Source: JAHJQQ01 sp032907525 (GTDB lineage Bacteria > Pseudomonadota > Gammaproteobacteria > Thiohalobacterales > Thiohalobacteraceae). From it: 64,000 nucleotides of DNA. The notes under the pieces are model-generated. The model had not been told where the DNA came from, searched no databases, and was given only the letters and a program-made list of their open reading frames with translations. How positions within the stretch are numbered: the stretch's first letter is position 1; each line of letters opens with the position of its first letter. Both the position numbers and the translations under genes were made by a program. The stretch lies in contig JAJJPM010000021.1 of the NCBI GenBank assembly GCA_032907525.1, positions 1-64,000 on the forward strand, given 5' to 3'. Shown here piece by piece: positions 16,657-26,280 of this stretch.

Positions 16657-17499
16657 TCAGGAGGACCGGGGCAGACGCAGGCGGAGCTCGTACTGCTGAA
16701 CCTCGTCGCGCAGATGCTCGAGGGACTGCCGGCTCACCGCGCTGCGGCTGCGGTCGCGCAGTTCGCCGCCGAGCCGCTCGGCCAGCCGCTGCGCGGTCGC
16801 GGCGAACAGATCGAAGGCACGCACCGGATTGAGCGGGCCGGGCAGCTGCAGGAACAGGCTCAGGCCGGGCGTGCCCTTCCCGGCCAGCAACTCGGGCTCC
16901 AGCGTGCCGGGCTCGACCAGATTGGCGACGCCGAAGACCGGGGGGCCGCCCGCGCTGCCGTCGGGATAGCGTTGGTAGATGTGCATGTCGTCGTAGCGCA
17001 GGCCGGCCTGCTCCAGCGCCTCGGCCACCTCGGTGCCGGCGAACGGCTGCCCCGGCGGTGCGACGATATAGAGCGCGACGATCTTCTCCTCCGGCGGAGC
17101 GGGCGGCGGTGCCGTCGGACGGCGGGGGGCCGGGACGGCCGGCACCGATCGCGCCTCCGCCGCGGCGGACGCCGGCCTGCGTTCACGCGCCTCGGCCTGC
17201 AGCAGTTCCTGCAGCGACGACAGCTCGCGGTGCACGGATTCCAGGTCGGGTTCGTCGGCCGCGGCGGCGACCGCAGGCGGTGATGGTGCCCGCGCGGTTG
17301 CGGCGGACGGCGGCGCGGGCCCGGCCGCGGACGGCGTCGGCGGGGGTGCGAACAGCGGATCGATCTCGTCGTCGCCGACGCCCGGTTCGGCGCGCACGAA
17401 GACATCCTCCTCCTCGGCGGCCTTGCGGCGGCTCCAGACATAGACGCCCGCCACCACGATGGCCCCGATGAACAGCAGTATCCAGCGCAAGGTATCCAT
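16657..17499 (-). CDS. zipA: Cell division protein ZipA
   Basis: A 280-residue inner-membrane protein that tethers FtsZ and stabilises the Z ring. Residues about 5-22 (RWILLFIGAIVVAGVYVW) form the single N-terminal membrane span, followed by basic residues. A long proline/alanine-rich linker runs to about residue 135. The C-terminal FtsZ-binding domain starts at VALYIVAPPGQPFAGTEV and ends with the ELRDRSRSAVSRQSLEHLRD helix. Its place between smc and ligA is the usual gammaproteobacterial order. Confidence 0.93.
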   Translation of the reverse strand: MDTLRWILLFIGAIVVAGVYVWSRRKAAEEEDVFVRAEPGVGDDEIDPLFAPPPTPSAAGPAPPSAATARAPSPPAVAAAADEPDLESVHRELSSLQELLQAEARERRPASAAAEARSVPAVPAPRRPTAPPPAPPEEKIVALYIVAPPGQPFAGTEVAEALEQAGLRYDDMHIYQRYPDGSAGGPPVFGVANLVEPGTLEPELLAGKGTPGLSLFLQLPGPLNPVRAFDLFAATAQRLAERLGGELRDRSRSAVSRQSLEHLRDEVQQYELRLRLPRSS

Positions 17500-17534
17500 A
17501 TCGTTCGGTCAGCGGCACCGGCGTCGCCGGCCCC

Positions 17535-20500
17535 TCAGCTGGCCGCCAGCTTGGCAGCCTCGTCCACGTCCACGGCGACCAGGCGCGACACGCCCGGCTC
17601 GTGCATGGTCACGCCCATGAGCTGATTCGACAGCTCCATGGTGATCTTGTTGTGGGTGATGAAGATGAACTGCACGTGCTCGGACATCTCCTTGACCATG
17701 TCGCAGAAGCGGCCGACGTTGGCATCGTCCAGCGGCGCATCCACCTCGTCGAGCATGCAGAACGGCGACGGGTTCAGCTCGAAGATGGCGAACACCAGCG
17801 CCACCGCGGTCAGCGCCTTCTCGCCGCCGGACAGCAGATGGATGGTGCTGTTGCGCTTGCCCGGCGGGCGGGCCATGACGGTCACGCCGGTATCCAGCAG
17901 GTCCTCGCCGGTCAGCTCCAGGTAGGCGTGACCCCCGCCGAACAGGCGCGGGAACATGCGCTGCAGGCCGGAATTGACCTTGTCGAAGGTCTCCTTGAAA
18001 CGCGTGCGCGTTTCGCGGTCGATCTTGCGGATGGCGTTCTCCAGCGTCTCCAGGGCCTCGGTCAGGTCGGCGTGCTGGGCGTCGAGATAGGTCTTGCGCT
18101 CGGACTGTTCCTCGAATTCCTCGATGGCCGCGAGATTGATCGGGCCAAGGCGCTGGATCTTGGTCTCGAGTTGCTCCAGCTCCGCGGACCAGGTGTCGAT
18201 GTCGGCGTGCTCGGGCATCTCCTGGATCAGGGTCTCCAGGCTCATCTCGGTCTCGGCGAGCTGTTCCAGCAGCGTCTGGCTGCGGACCTTGATCTCCTGG
18301 AAGTCGATGCGCAGCTGCGACAGGCGGTCGCGGATCTCCTGGGCGTTACGTTCCTTGCCGGCGCGCTCCTGCTCGTCGCCGCGCAGCTGGTGGTCGATCT
18401 CCTCGACCTTGCGGCGTGCGTCCGCCAGCTCCGCCTCGACCTGGGAGCGGCGCTCCAGCAACCGGGCGAGTTCCTCCTGCAGGGCGGCGAGCGGCGCCTC
18501 GCCCTCCTCCAGCGCGGCACGCAGCTGCTCGCGGCGCTCGCGCAGGTGCACCTGCTGGCCGCGCATGCGGTCGAGGTTCTGCTGGGTGGTGCCGCGCGCG
18601 GTGCGCATGGATTCGATCTGGATGGCGATGGCATGGGCGGCGTCGCGGTCCGCCTGGGCCTGGGCGCGGGCCTGATCGAGGGCCGCGCGGCGCTGCTCGC
18701 GCTCGGCGCTGCGGCGTTCGCGCTCTTCGGCGAGCGTCTCCATCCGTTCCAGGGCCTCGGTCAGACGGCGGCGGGCGGCGGCGTGCTCGTCGTCGCTGCG
18801 CTCACGTTCCGCGGTCAGCTCCCCGGCCTCCTGGGTGATGGCCGCCAGACGCGCCTGCAGCTGTTCATGACGGGAGCGGCGGGCGCTCAGCTGGGCGCGG
18901 GATTCGCTGGTCGCGCGGTGCGCCTGGTTGACGGCGATCTGCAGATCGTCGCGGCGGATCTCGGCGTCGGCCAGGGCCTCGCGGGCCTGTTCCAGGGTTG
19001 CCTCGAGTGCCGCCAACTGCTCATCTTGAGCCTCAAGTTCAGCCTTCAAGATCTTGATTTCTTTCTCGCGCGCCAGGATGCCCGCCTTGTCGTCGGCGGC
19101 ATGCGTGACGCGCAGCCAACCGGCCCCGATCCACACCCCGTCGCGGGTCACGATGGACTCGCGCGCCCCCAGCCGATCGCGGCGGGCCAAGGCCTGATCC
19201 AGGGTCTCCGCCGCATACACGCCGCCCAGCACGCCGGCCAGCGGCCAGGGGGCCTGGACATGATCCGTCAGCGGTGCGAGCGGACCGGTCGGAGCCGCCG
19301 GCGCCTGCGTGGTATCGAACAGTGTCAGGTCGCCCTGATCGAGCCCGCCCAGCACGCCGGCGACCTGATCGATGCCGTCGACGCACACCGCTTCGAGGTA
19401 GGCTCCGAGCACGGTCTCGACGGCGCGCTCCCAGCCCGATGCCACCTGCAACTGCTGCGCGAGCCGCGGTGCGTCGGCGAGCCCCTGCGCCTTCAGCCAG
19501 TCGGTGACGGCGCCGCCGGTCTGACCCAGCGCGGCCTGCTGCAGCGCTTCCAACGACACCAGCCGGCCGCGGGTGTCCTGCTGGGCGCGGCGCCGGACGT
19601 CGATATCGCGAGCCTGCGCCTGAGCTTGCTCTCTCAATTCATTGATATTGCTTCGAACGGTATCCAGCTCCGCCTGCAGACGGCGTGCCTCGTCCTCACG
19701 CTGTTCGGCCTCGCTCTCGAGCTGCGCGATCTCCTCGTCCAGGCCGCCGCCGGCCAGCGACTGACGTTCGGCGTTGATGCGATCGAGCCGTTGGGCAAGC
19801 TGCAGGACCTGGCGTTCCAGATGATCGATGCGCGTGCGTTCGACCTCGGCGCTGCGTTGCGGCTCGGCAGCGCGGCGGTTGAAGTCGTCCCACTCCGCCT
19901 GCCAGGCCTGCATGCCCTGCTCGGCCTCGCGCAGCTGCGCCCCGGTCTCCTCGGCGCGCGCCTGCAGCGCAGCCAGCTCGGGCTCCTGGGTGGCGAGCTG
20001 TTCGGCCAGCTCGGCCAGACGCCGGGTGTCGACCTCGATATGGGCCTCGGCCTCGTTCCAGGCCTTGTCGGCCTGGGCCAGCTCCTGCTGCTGGCGCGTG
20101 CGGCTGTCCTTGCCGTGCTGGATGCCCTGCTCGACACGGGCGATCTCGGCGCCCAGGCCGTAGTAACGGCCCTGCACTTCGTTGAAGGTGTCGTTGGCCT
20201 CGATCTGGGCCTCGCGGGCCTTTTCGATGGCGGCTTCCAGGGCGCGCTGATCGGCGATCACGGCCTCGAGCTGGACCTCGAGCTCCTGGATGCTGCGCTG
20301 GCGCTCCGCGCTCTCCTGGTGGAGTTTCTGATGTTTGAGCGTCAACAGCTCGGCGCGTACACGGCGCTCCTGCTGCTTGAGTTCCTTGTAGCGCTCGGCG
20401 GTGCGCGCCTGGCGCTGCAGCTTCTCCAGCTGCTTCTCAATTTCTTCTCGCAAATCATTCAAACGAGATAGATTTTCATGCGTATGCCTGATCCGGTTCT

Positions 20501-21041
20501 CGGTCTCGCGGCGGCGTTCCTTGTATTTGGAGATGCCGGCCGCCTCCTCCAGATAGATGCGCAGATCTTCGGGACGCGCCTCGATCAGACGGGAGATCAT
20601 CCCCTGCTCGATGATGGAATAGCTGCGCGGGCCCAGGCCGGTGCCGAGGAAGATGTCGGTGATGTCGCGCCGCCGGCAACGCACGCCGTTCAGAAAGTAG
20701 GCCGAGGTGCCGTCGCGCGAGACCTGACGCTTGATGGAGATCTCGCCGTACTGGGCGTACTGCCCGCCGATCTTGCCCTCGCTGTTGTCGAACACCAGTT
20801 CCACGCTGGCGTGGCCGACCGGCTTGCGGGCGCTGGAACCGTTGAAGATGACGTCGGCCATGGAGTCGCCGCGCAGGTGCTTGGCGGAACTCTCGCCCAT
20901 CACCCAGCGCACCGCGTCGATGGTGTTGGATTTTCCGCAGCCGTTGGGACCGACGATGCCCACCAGGTTGCTGGGCAGGTGGATCGTGGTGGGATCGACG
21001 AACGACTTGAAGCCGGCGAGTTTGATCTTGTCTAGGCGCAT
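17535..21041 (-). CDS. smc: Chromosome segregation protein SMC
   Basis: A 1168-residue SMC ATPase that organises and separates chromosomes. The N-terminal Walker A GPNGCGKSN is at 31-39 and the Q-loop region precedes SIIEQGMISRLIEARPEDLR. Long coiled-coil arms enclose a hinge about residues 500-640. The C-terminal ABC signature HLLSGGEKALTAVALV and Walker B FCMLDEVDAPLDDANV complete the head. The start MRLDKIKLAGFKSF at 21041 is the family start; in-frame sequence further upstream is non-coding repeat. It heads the smc-zipA-ligA unit. No scpA or scpB is in the window. Confidence 0.97.
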   Translation of the reverse strand: MRLDKIKLAGFKSFVDPTTIHLPSNLVGIVGPNGCGKSNTIDAVRWVMGESSAKHLRGDSMADVIFNGSSARKPVGHASVELVFDNSEGKIGGQYAQYGEISIKRQVSRDGTSAYFLNGVRCRRRDITDIFLGTGLGPRSYSIIEQGMISRLIEARPEDLRIYLEEAAGISKYKERRRETENRIRHTHENLSRLNDLREEIEKQLEKLQRQARTAERYKELKQQERRVRAELLTLKHQKLHQESAERQRSIQELEVQLEAVIADQRALEAAIEKAREAQIEANDTFNEVQGRYYGLGAEIARVEQGIQHGKDSRTRQQQELAQADKAWNEAEAHIEVDTRRLAELAEQLATQEPELAALQARAEETGAQLREAEQGMQAWQAEWDDFNRRAAEPQRSAEVERTRIDHLERQVLQLAQRLDRINAERQSLAGGGLDEEIAQLESEAEQREDEARRLQAELDTVRSNINELREQAQAQARDIDVRRRAQQDTRGRLVSLEALQQAALGQTGGAVTDWLKAQGLADAPRLAQQLQVASGWERAVETVLGAYLEAVCVDGIDQVAGVLGGLDQGDLTLFDTTQAPAAPTGPLAPLTDHVQAPWPLAGVLGGVYAAETLDQALARRDRLGARESIVTRDGVWIGAGWLRVTHAADDKAGILAREKEIKILKAELEAQDEQLAALEATLEQAREALADAEIRRDDLQIAVNQAHRATSESRAQLSARRSRHEQLQARLAAITQEAGELTAERERSDDEHAAARRRLTEALERMETLAEERERRSAEREQRRAALDQARAQAQADRDAAHAIAIQIESMRTARGTTQQNLDRMRGQQVHLRERREQLRAALEEGEAPLAALQEELARLLERRSQVEAELADARRKVEEIDHQLRGDEQERAGKERNAQEIRDRLSQLRIDFQEIKVRSQTLLEQLAETEMSLETLIQEMPEHADIDTWSAELEQLETKIQRLGPINLAAIEEFEEQSERKTYLDAQHADLTEALETLENAIRKIDRETRTRFKETFDKVNSGLQRMFPRLFGGGHAYLELTGEDLLDTGVTVMARPPGKRNSTIHLLSGGEKALTAVALVFAIFELNPSPFCMLDEVDAPLDDANVGRFCDMVKEMSEHVQFIFITHNKITMELSNQLMGVTMHEPGVSRLVAVDVDEAAKLAAS

Positions 21042-21048
21042 GGGGGGC

Positions 21049-21177
21049 GAAGATACAAGATGCGAGAGACAAGATACAAGGATTGACAGCACGGTCTTCC
21101 GCGTCCGTCCGCCCGCGGGCACCGGCCCGACTCCGGCTGTTTTCGCTTGTGTCACTTCTCTCGCATCTTGTATCTTC
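21049..21177. repeat. Perfect 20-bp inverted repeat between smc and queF
   Basis: GAAGATACAAGATGCGAGAG at 21049-21068 is the exact reverse complement of 21158-21177, so the divergent smc/queF gap is bracketed by a perfect inverted repeat. A partial extra copy, ACAAGATACAAGG, follows the left arm. The right arm reaches to within 8 bases of the queF start. Confidence 0.85.
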
Positions 21178-21184
21178 CCCGGCC

Positions 21185-21574
21185 ATGAGCACCAAACCGA
21201 GCAAGACCCTGGAAACCTTCCCCAATCCGCAGCCCGGCCGCGACTACCTGGTCCGGATCCGGATGCCGGAGTTCACCTGCCTGTGCCCGAAGACGGGCCA
21301 GCCGGATTTCGCGACCCTGCTCCTGGAATACATCCCGGAAGCCGCCTGTGTCGAGCTGAAGTCGCTGAAGCTCTACATCTGGTCGTTCCGCGACGAGGGC
21401 GCCTTCCACGAGGACGTCACCAACCGCATGCTCGACGACCTGGTGGCCGCCACGCAGCCGCGTTTCATGCGGCTGACGGCGGAATTCAACGTGCGCGGCG
21501 GCATCTACACCCACGTCGTGGTCGAACACCGCGCCCCCGGCTGGCAGCCGGCACCGAAGGTCGAGCTGCCCTGA
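21185..21574 (+). CDS. queF: NADPH-dependent preQ0 reductase QueF
   Basis: A 129-residue short-type QueF, which reduces 7-cyano-7-deazaguanine (preQ0) to preQ1 for queuosine in tRNA. FTCLCPKTGQPDF holds the catalytic cysteine (CPxTxQPD), VELKSLKLYIWSFRDEGAFH is the QueF signature with the NADPH-binding region, and FHEDVTNRMLDDLV completes the active site. The start codon follows the right arm of the inverted repeat. Length matches the unimodular Bacillus type rather than the two-domain enterobacterial type. No other queuosine genes are in the window. Confidence 0.95.
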   Translation: MSTKPSKTLETFPNPQPGRDYLVRIRMPEFTCLCPKTGQPDFATLLLEYIPEAACVELKSLKLYIWSFRDEGAFHEDVTNRMLDDLVAATQPRFMRLTAEFNVRGGIYTHVVVEHRAPGWQPAPKVELP

Positions 21575-21593
21575 CCGGCCGCCGGACGCGGCA

Positions 21594-22862
21594 GTGACCG
21601 GTCCCCACTTCCTGGGCATCGACGTCGGCACCTCCGGCGTGCGCGCCTGCCTGATCGATGCGCAGGGGCGGGAGATCGGTACCGCCCGGACGCCCCTTCC
21701 CGAACCGCTGCGCCGCGATGGCGGCGTCGAACAGGACCCGGGACTGTGGTGGCAGGCCCTGACACGGACCCTGGACGACCTCGCCGGGCGCTGTGATCTG
21801 CGCCGCGTCGCCGCCATCGCCGTCGACGCCACCTCGGCGACCGTGCTCGCCTGCGATGCGGACGGCACGCCGCCGGGACCCGCGCTGATGTACAACGACG
21901 GGCGCGCCGTTGCCGAGGCCGAACGCATCGCCGCCGCGGCCCCGGCCGGGAGCGCGGCGCGTGGTCCGCACAGCGGGCTCGCGAAGGCGCTGTGGCTGCG
22001 GGCGCGTCACCCCGGAGCCGTCCGGCTGCTGCACCAGGCCGACTGGCTGGTCGGGCAGTTGACGGGGCGCTTCGACGTCAGCGACGAGAACAACGTCCTC
22101 AAGCTCGGCTACGATCCCGTCGGCCGCCGCTGGCCCGGGTGGGTCGCGGAATTGATCCCGCTGGAGCGGCTGCCACGGGTGCTGCCGCCGGGCACGCCCG
22201 TCGCGCCGCTGCGGCAGACGCTGGCCCGGCGCTGGGCCATGCCGCAGGCGCGGGTCGTCGCCGGAACCACCGACAGCACCGCCGCCTTCCTCGCCACCGG
22301 CGCCGACCGCATCGGCCAGGCCGTCACCTCACTCGGCAGCACCCTGGTCCTGAAAGTGCTGGCCGGGCGCCCCGTATCCGCACCCGAATACGGCGTCTAC
22401 AGCCATCGGCTCGGCGAACGCTGGCTGGTCGGCGGCGCCTCCAACAGCGGCGGGGCCGTGCTGCGGCGTTTTTTCGATACGGCGCAACTGCGCGCGTTGG
22501 AGGCACGGCTCGACCCGGAGCATCCGACCGGGCTCGACTACTATCCCCTGCCCGGCGTCGGCGAACGCTTCCCCGTCTGCGACCCGGGACTTCATCCACG
22601 CATGGAGCCCCGTCCCGCGGACGACGCGCGCTTTCTCCAGGGGCTGCTGGAAGGCATCGCGGCCATCGAACGGCAGGGTTATCGCCTGCTGCACGAACTC
22701 GGCGCGCCCTACCCTTCCGAGGTCATCAGCGTGGGTGGCGGCGCCGCCAATGCGCCCTGGCGACGGCTGCGCGAACGCCTGCTGGAGGTCCCGGTGACCG
22801 TCGCGGCCCACCAGGATGCGGCCTATGGCAGTGCGTGCCTGGCGATGCGAGGCGTGGTATGA
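21594..22862 (+). CDS. FGGY-family carbohydrate kinase, D-ribulose/xylulose kinase-like
   Basis: A 422-residue sugar kinase. The N-terminal phosphate-1 motif GIDVGTSGVRACLID and the MYNDGRA substrate loop belong to the FGGY family. GTTDSTAAFLATGA and VISVGGGAANAPWRRL are the C-terminal ATPase-fold motifs. It is shorter than xylulokinase (about 480-500), and resembles the compact cyanobacterial/plant group reported as D-ribulose kinases; that assignment is from memory and needs a tree. The start is a GTG with only a weak ribosome site, 19 bases after queF. It would feed a pentulose phosphate into the pentose phosphate or Calvin cycle. Confidence 0.78.
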   Translation: MTGPHFLGIDVGTSGVRACLIDAQGREIGTARTPLPEPLRRDGGVEQDPGLWWQALTRTLDDLAGRCDLRRVAAIAVDATSATVLACDADGTPPGPALMYNDGRAVAEAERIAAAAPAGSAARGPHSGLAKALWLRARHPGAVRLLHQADWLVGQLTGRFDVSDENNVLKLGYDPVGRRWPGWVAELIPLERLPRVLPPGTPVAPLRQTLARRWAMPQARVVAGTTDSTAAFLATGADRIGQAVTSLGSTLVLKVLAGRPVSAPEYGVYSHRLGERWLVGGASNSGGAVLRRFFDTAQLRALEARLDPEHPTGLDYYPLPGVGERFPVCDPGLHPRMEPRPADDARFLQGLLEGIAAIERQGYRLLHELGAPYPSEVISVGGGAANAPWRRLRERLLEVPVTVAAHQDAAYGSACLAMRGVV

Positions 22863-22959
22863 GTGCCGAAGCGCGGGCGTCTGCACCGATATCCCGGCTC
22901 GCGAAACGCCGGCGAATTGAATCACCCGGTGCCGCACCGCTAAACTGCACCCTCCACCT

Positions 22960-25413
22960 ATGCTCAGGGATGCCGCTCGATTGACCGTGTCCCGTCACAA
23001 CCGGTCGCATGTGCCGCGCCCCGCCGAGATGCCGCCACGCCGTACTACACCAACCGTTCTCCGCCGCTATATCGCTGTCCTGGTGATCGGGCTGCTGGGC
23101 GGCGTCCTGAGCGTCGCCGCATTCCTCTACGAACGCCAGCAGGACCACAGCCACCTGAGGCAGCGCTTCGAATTCCTCGCCAAGGAACGGGCGGCGCGCA
23201 TGCAAGCGGACATCGAGCGCGCCCTGGAGAGCCTCACATCGACCGGCGGTTTCTTCGACGCCAGCAGTGAAGTCACCCGCGCCGAATTCGAGGCCTTCCT
23301 GCGTACCCACCTGGACTCGCACCCGGAACTCCGCGCCATCGAATGGCTGCCCCGGATCACCGCGGACCAACGCGCCTCCTTCGAGGCCGCGGCCCGTGCC
23401 GACGGCCTCGGGGATTTCCGGATCACGGAGCGCGCGGCCGACGAATCGCTCGTGCGGGCTGCGGAGCGGCCGGAATATTTTCCCGTGTGGTTCACGATGC
23501 CGCTGGAGCGGAACCGCCCGGCGCTCGGCTTCGATGCATACAGCCGGCCCAACAACCGCAGCGTGATGGACGCGTCGCGCGACAGCGGCACGATTCTGGC
23601 CACTGAGGCCTTCACGCTGGTGCAGGATCCCGAGCGCAACCGCAGCGTCGCCGTCTATCGGCCGGTCTACCGTGGCGGTGTCATCCCGGCAACACCGGCG
23701 GAACGGCGCCGGAATCTGCAAGGCTTTCTGGTCATCCTGCTGTGTGCGGCGGACCTCTCGGCCGTCTCGCGACACCAGGCCCAGCCGGCCGGCATCGACT
23801 GGATGCTGATCGATGAATCGGCCCCGCCGGAGAACCGCCTGCTCCACTTCCAGCCGTCGCGCCTGCGCGCCACGCCGGTGCCTCCGCCGCCCGGAGGGCG
23901 CTTCACCGGGCCGCTGGTCGCGGGCATAGCCCTGCAGGTGCCGGGGCGTGCGTGGAGCATGCAGTTCGCACCGGCACCCGAGTTCCACGACCTGGATCAC
24001 CGCTCCCGCGAATGGCTGATGCTGGCGTTCGGCCTGGCGCTGACGACGCTGCTCGCCGTATACCAGGGGTCGCGCATCCGCCGCGCCGTCGAGGTCGAGA
24101 ACCTCGCACGGCGCGACTATCTCACCGGCCTTCCCAACCGCGCCCTGCTGGCCGAGCGTCTGGAGCACGCACTGACGCTGGCCGACCGCGAAGCGCGCAC
24201 GCTGGCGGTGCTGTTTCTGGACCTCGACAGGTTCAAGCACATCAACGACAGCATGGGACACTCGGTGGGTGACCATCTCCTGAAGCAGGTCGCGCAGCGC
24301 CTGAGCACGGTGGTGCGCCGTGAGGATACGCTGGTGCGCATGGGCGGTGATGAATTCGTCGTGCTGATGGAACATTTTCACCATGAGCGCGATGCGGCCC
24401 TGCTGGCGGACAAGGTGATCCAGTCGCTGGCCGATCCCATCGAAGTCAACGGCCTGCCCGTGTACTTGACGACCAGCATCGGCATCAGCCTGTATCCGCG
24501 CGATGCCCGCAGCGCGGAAGGCCTGATCAGCAATGCGGATGCCGCCATGTACCGGGCCAAGGAGTCGGGACGCAACGCCTATCAGTTCTACACACCCGAG
24601 CTCACGCGCATCGCCCATGAGCAGGTGACCCTGGTGAGCGACCTCAAGCACGCCCTGGAGCGTCAGGAACTGGAGCTCCATTACCAACCGCAGGTCGGCA
24701 TCGCCGATGGACGGATCTTCGGGGTCGAGGCCCTGCTGCGCTGGCGGCACGGTGATGCCGGACTGGTCACTCCGGACCGTTTCATCCCGCTGGCCGAAGA
24801 CACCGGCCTGATCATCCCCATCGGCGAATGGGTGCTGCGCGAGGCCTGCAGCCAGGCACAGCATTGGCTGGAGGCCGGCCTGCCGCTGGAACGGATCTCG
24901 GTGAACCTCGCCGGGCCGCAGATCCAGCGCGGCAACATCGTCTCGGCCGTGGAACGGATACTGGCCGACACCGGCCTGCCCCCGGGCAAGCTGGAGCTGG
25001 AGGTCACCGAATCCTTCGTCATGGGGCAGGAGGACGCGGCCATCGCCACCCTGCGGCGGCTGCGCCGGCTGGGCATCACCATCGCCGTGGACGACTTCGG
25101 CACCGGTTATTCGTCGCTGTCGCGGCTCAAGCAGCTTCCCATCGACCGCCTCAAGATCGACCGCTCGTTCGTGCAGGATCTGCCGCACGACGAGGACGAC
25201 ACCGCCATCGCCCGCGCCGTCATCGCCCTCGGACACAGTCTGGGACTGCGCGTGATCGCGGAAGGCGTCGAGACCGCCGCCCAGGCACAGTTCCTTCTCG
25301 ACGAGGGCTGCCAGGAGGCGCAGGGCTATTATTACAGCCGGCCCGTGGCCGCCGATGCGGTCGCCGGTGTCATGCGCGGCAATGGCCTCGCACGCAGCGC
25401 GCCCGGTCTCTGA
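22960..25413 (+). CDS. CHASE-GGDEF-EAL membrane protein, c-di-GMP turnover
   Basis: An 817-residue signalling protein. A membrane segment (YIAVLVIGLLGGVLSVAAFL, about 36-55) is followed by a periplasmic CHASE domain (about 75-260, with LRAIEWLPRIT and YFPVWFTMPLERNRPALGFD). A second membrane segment lies near 350-368. The GGDEF domain keeps an intact MGGDEFVVLM motif (about 460-469), so cyclase activity is possible. The EAL domain keeps GVEALLRW (about 588-595), IAVDDFGTGYSSL and VIAEGVET, so phosphodiesterase activity is possible. CHASE domains sense small extracellular ligands. The start is uncertain; an in-frame ATG lies at 23029. Confidence 0.9.
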   Translation: MLRDAARLTVSRHNRSHVPRPAEMPPRRTTPTVLRRYIAVLVIGLLGGVLSVAAFLYERQQDHSHLRQRFEFLAKERAARMQADIERALESLTSTGGFFDASSEVTRAEFEAFLRTHLDSHPELRAIEWLPRITADQRASFEAAARADGLGDFRITERAADESLVRAAERPEYFPVWFTMPLERNRPALGFDAYSRPNNRSVMDASRDSGTILATEAFTLVQDPERNRSVAVYRPVYRGGVIPATPAERRRNLQGFLVILLCAADLSAVSRHQAQPAGIDWMLIDESAPPENRLLHFQPSRLRATPVPPPPGGRFTGPLVAGIALQVPGRAWSMQFAPAPEFHDLDHRSREWLMLAFGLALTTLLAVYQGSRIRRAVEVENLARRDYLTGLPNRALLAERLEHALTLADREARTLAVLFLDLDRFKHINDSMGHSVGDHLLKQVAQRLSTVVRREDTLVRMGGDEFVVLMEHFHHERDAALLADKVIQSLADPIEVNGLPVYLTTSIGISLYPRDARSAEGLISNADAAMYRAKESGRNAYQFYTPELTRIAHEQVTLVSDLKHALERQELELHYQPQVGIADGRIFGVEALLRWRHGDAGLVTPDRFIPLAEDTGLIIPIGEWVLREACSQAQHWLEAGLPLERISVNLAGPQIQRGNIVSAVERILADTGLPPGKLELEVTESFVMGQEDAAIATLRRLRRLGITIAVDDFGTGYSSLSRLKQLPIDRLKIDRSFVQDLPHDEDDTAIARAVIALGHSLGLRVIAEGVETAAQAQFLLDEGCQEAQGYYYSRPVAADAVAGVMRGNGLARSAPGL

Positions 25414-25445
25414 TCCACGCGCACCGTTCACGGCCAGGAGTCAGG

Positions 25446-26183
25446 ATGCAGGATCTCTTCAAAGGCGCGGGCTATCTCCTCGAAGGCTTCCGGCTGGTGC
25501 GGGCCCCCGGACTGAGGCGCTTCGTCGTCGTGCCGCTGCTGGTCAACGGCCTGCTGTTCGCCGGTCTGATCTTCGCCGCCCTGCAAGGCTTCGAACAGCT
25601 GGTGGCCTATCTGCTCGATTTCCTGCCGGACTGGCTGCACTGGCTGCAATATCTGCTCTGGCCCCTGTTCGCCCTCAGTGCGCTGCTGATACTCGCCTAC
25701 AGCTTCACCCTCGTCGCGAACCTGATCGCCGCACCCTTCAACGGCGTGCTTGCGGAAGCCGTAGAACAACATCTCACCGGGCAGACGACCGACCAGACCG
25801 GTGGCTGGCAGGCCATCGTCAGGGACATCCCGCGCAGCCTGCTGTCCGAGCTGCAGAAGCTCGCCTATTTCGCGGTACGCGCCCTGCCGCTGCTGCTCCT
25901 GTTCGTGATCCCCGGCATCAACTTCGCTGCGCCGCTGCTGTGGATGCTGTTCAGCGCCTGGATGCTCGCACTGGAATACGCCGACTATCCCATGGACAAC
26001 CATGGTCTGAAATTCGGTCAGCAGCGGCCGCGCCTGCGGGAAAGGCGCCTGCTGACACTCGGCTTCGGGGCCGCCGTGCTCGGGCTGACCCTGGTCCCGA
26101 TCGTGAACTTCCTGGTCATGCCCGCGGCCGTGGCCGGTGCGACGGCGTTATGGGTACGCGAGCTGCGGCAGCCCCCCGGCTGA
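25446..26183 (+). CDS. cysZ: Sulfate transporter CysZ family protein
   Basis: A 245-residue membrane protein of the CysZ/EI24 family, which imports sulfate for cysteine synthesis. MQDLFKGAGYLLEGFRLVRA and GLRRFVVVPLLVNGLLF mark the N-terminus; about four hydrophobic segments and LIAAPFNGVLAEAVEQHLTG follow, all typical of CysZ. AGGAG 8 bases upstream supports the start. It lies 32 bases after the GGDEF-EAL gene on the same strand. Confidence 0.88.
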   Translation: MQDLFKGAGYLLEGFRLVRAPGLRRFVVVPLLVNGLLFAGLIFAALQGFEQLVAYLLDFLPDWLHWLQYLLWPLFALSALLILAYSFTLVANLIAAPFNGVLAEAVEQHLTGQTTDQTGGWQAIVRDIPRSLLSELQKLAYFAVRALPLLLLFVIPGINFAAPLLWMLFSAWMLALEYADYPMDNHGLKFGQQRPRLRERRLLTLGFGAAVLGLTLVPIVNFLVMPAAVAGATALWVRELRQPPG

Positions 26184-26244
26184 ATGGCCGTCAACGCGAC
26201 AGCGCGCGAAGGCAACCTCGACGACCGTCGAGCAGTGAACCTGG

Positions 26245-26276
26245 AAAACCCGCCTCAGCCACGGAAGCACACCGAG
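26245..26276. repeat. Type A palindrome fragment
   Basis: TCAGCCACGGAAGCACACCG with preceding AAAACCCGCC matches the left arm of the palindrome at 49868-50033. No right arm is present; the sequence runs directly into the end of the aminotransferase gene. Confidence 0.65.
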
Positions 26277-26280
26277 AGGT

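Noticed and set aside
17601..20471. 956-codon open frame antisense to smc
   Set aside because: It lies wholly opposite the SMC coiled coil, and its leucine/glycine-rich translation is a by-product of GC-rich codons in the real gene. Other long antisense frames, at 11916-14237, 14382-16637, 22726-25431 and 42776-45493, are rejected for the same reason.
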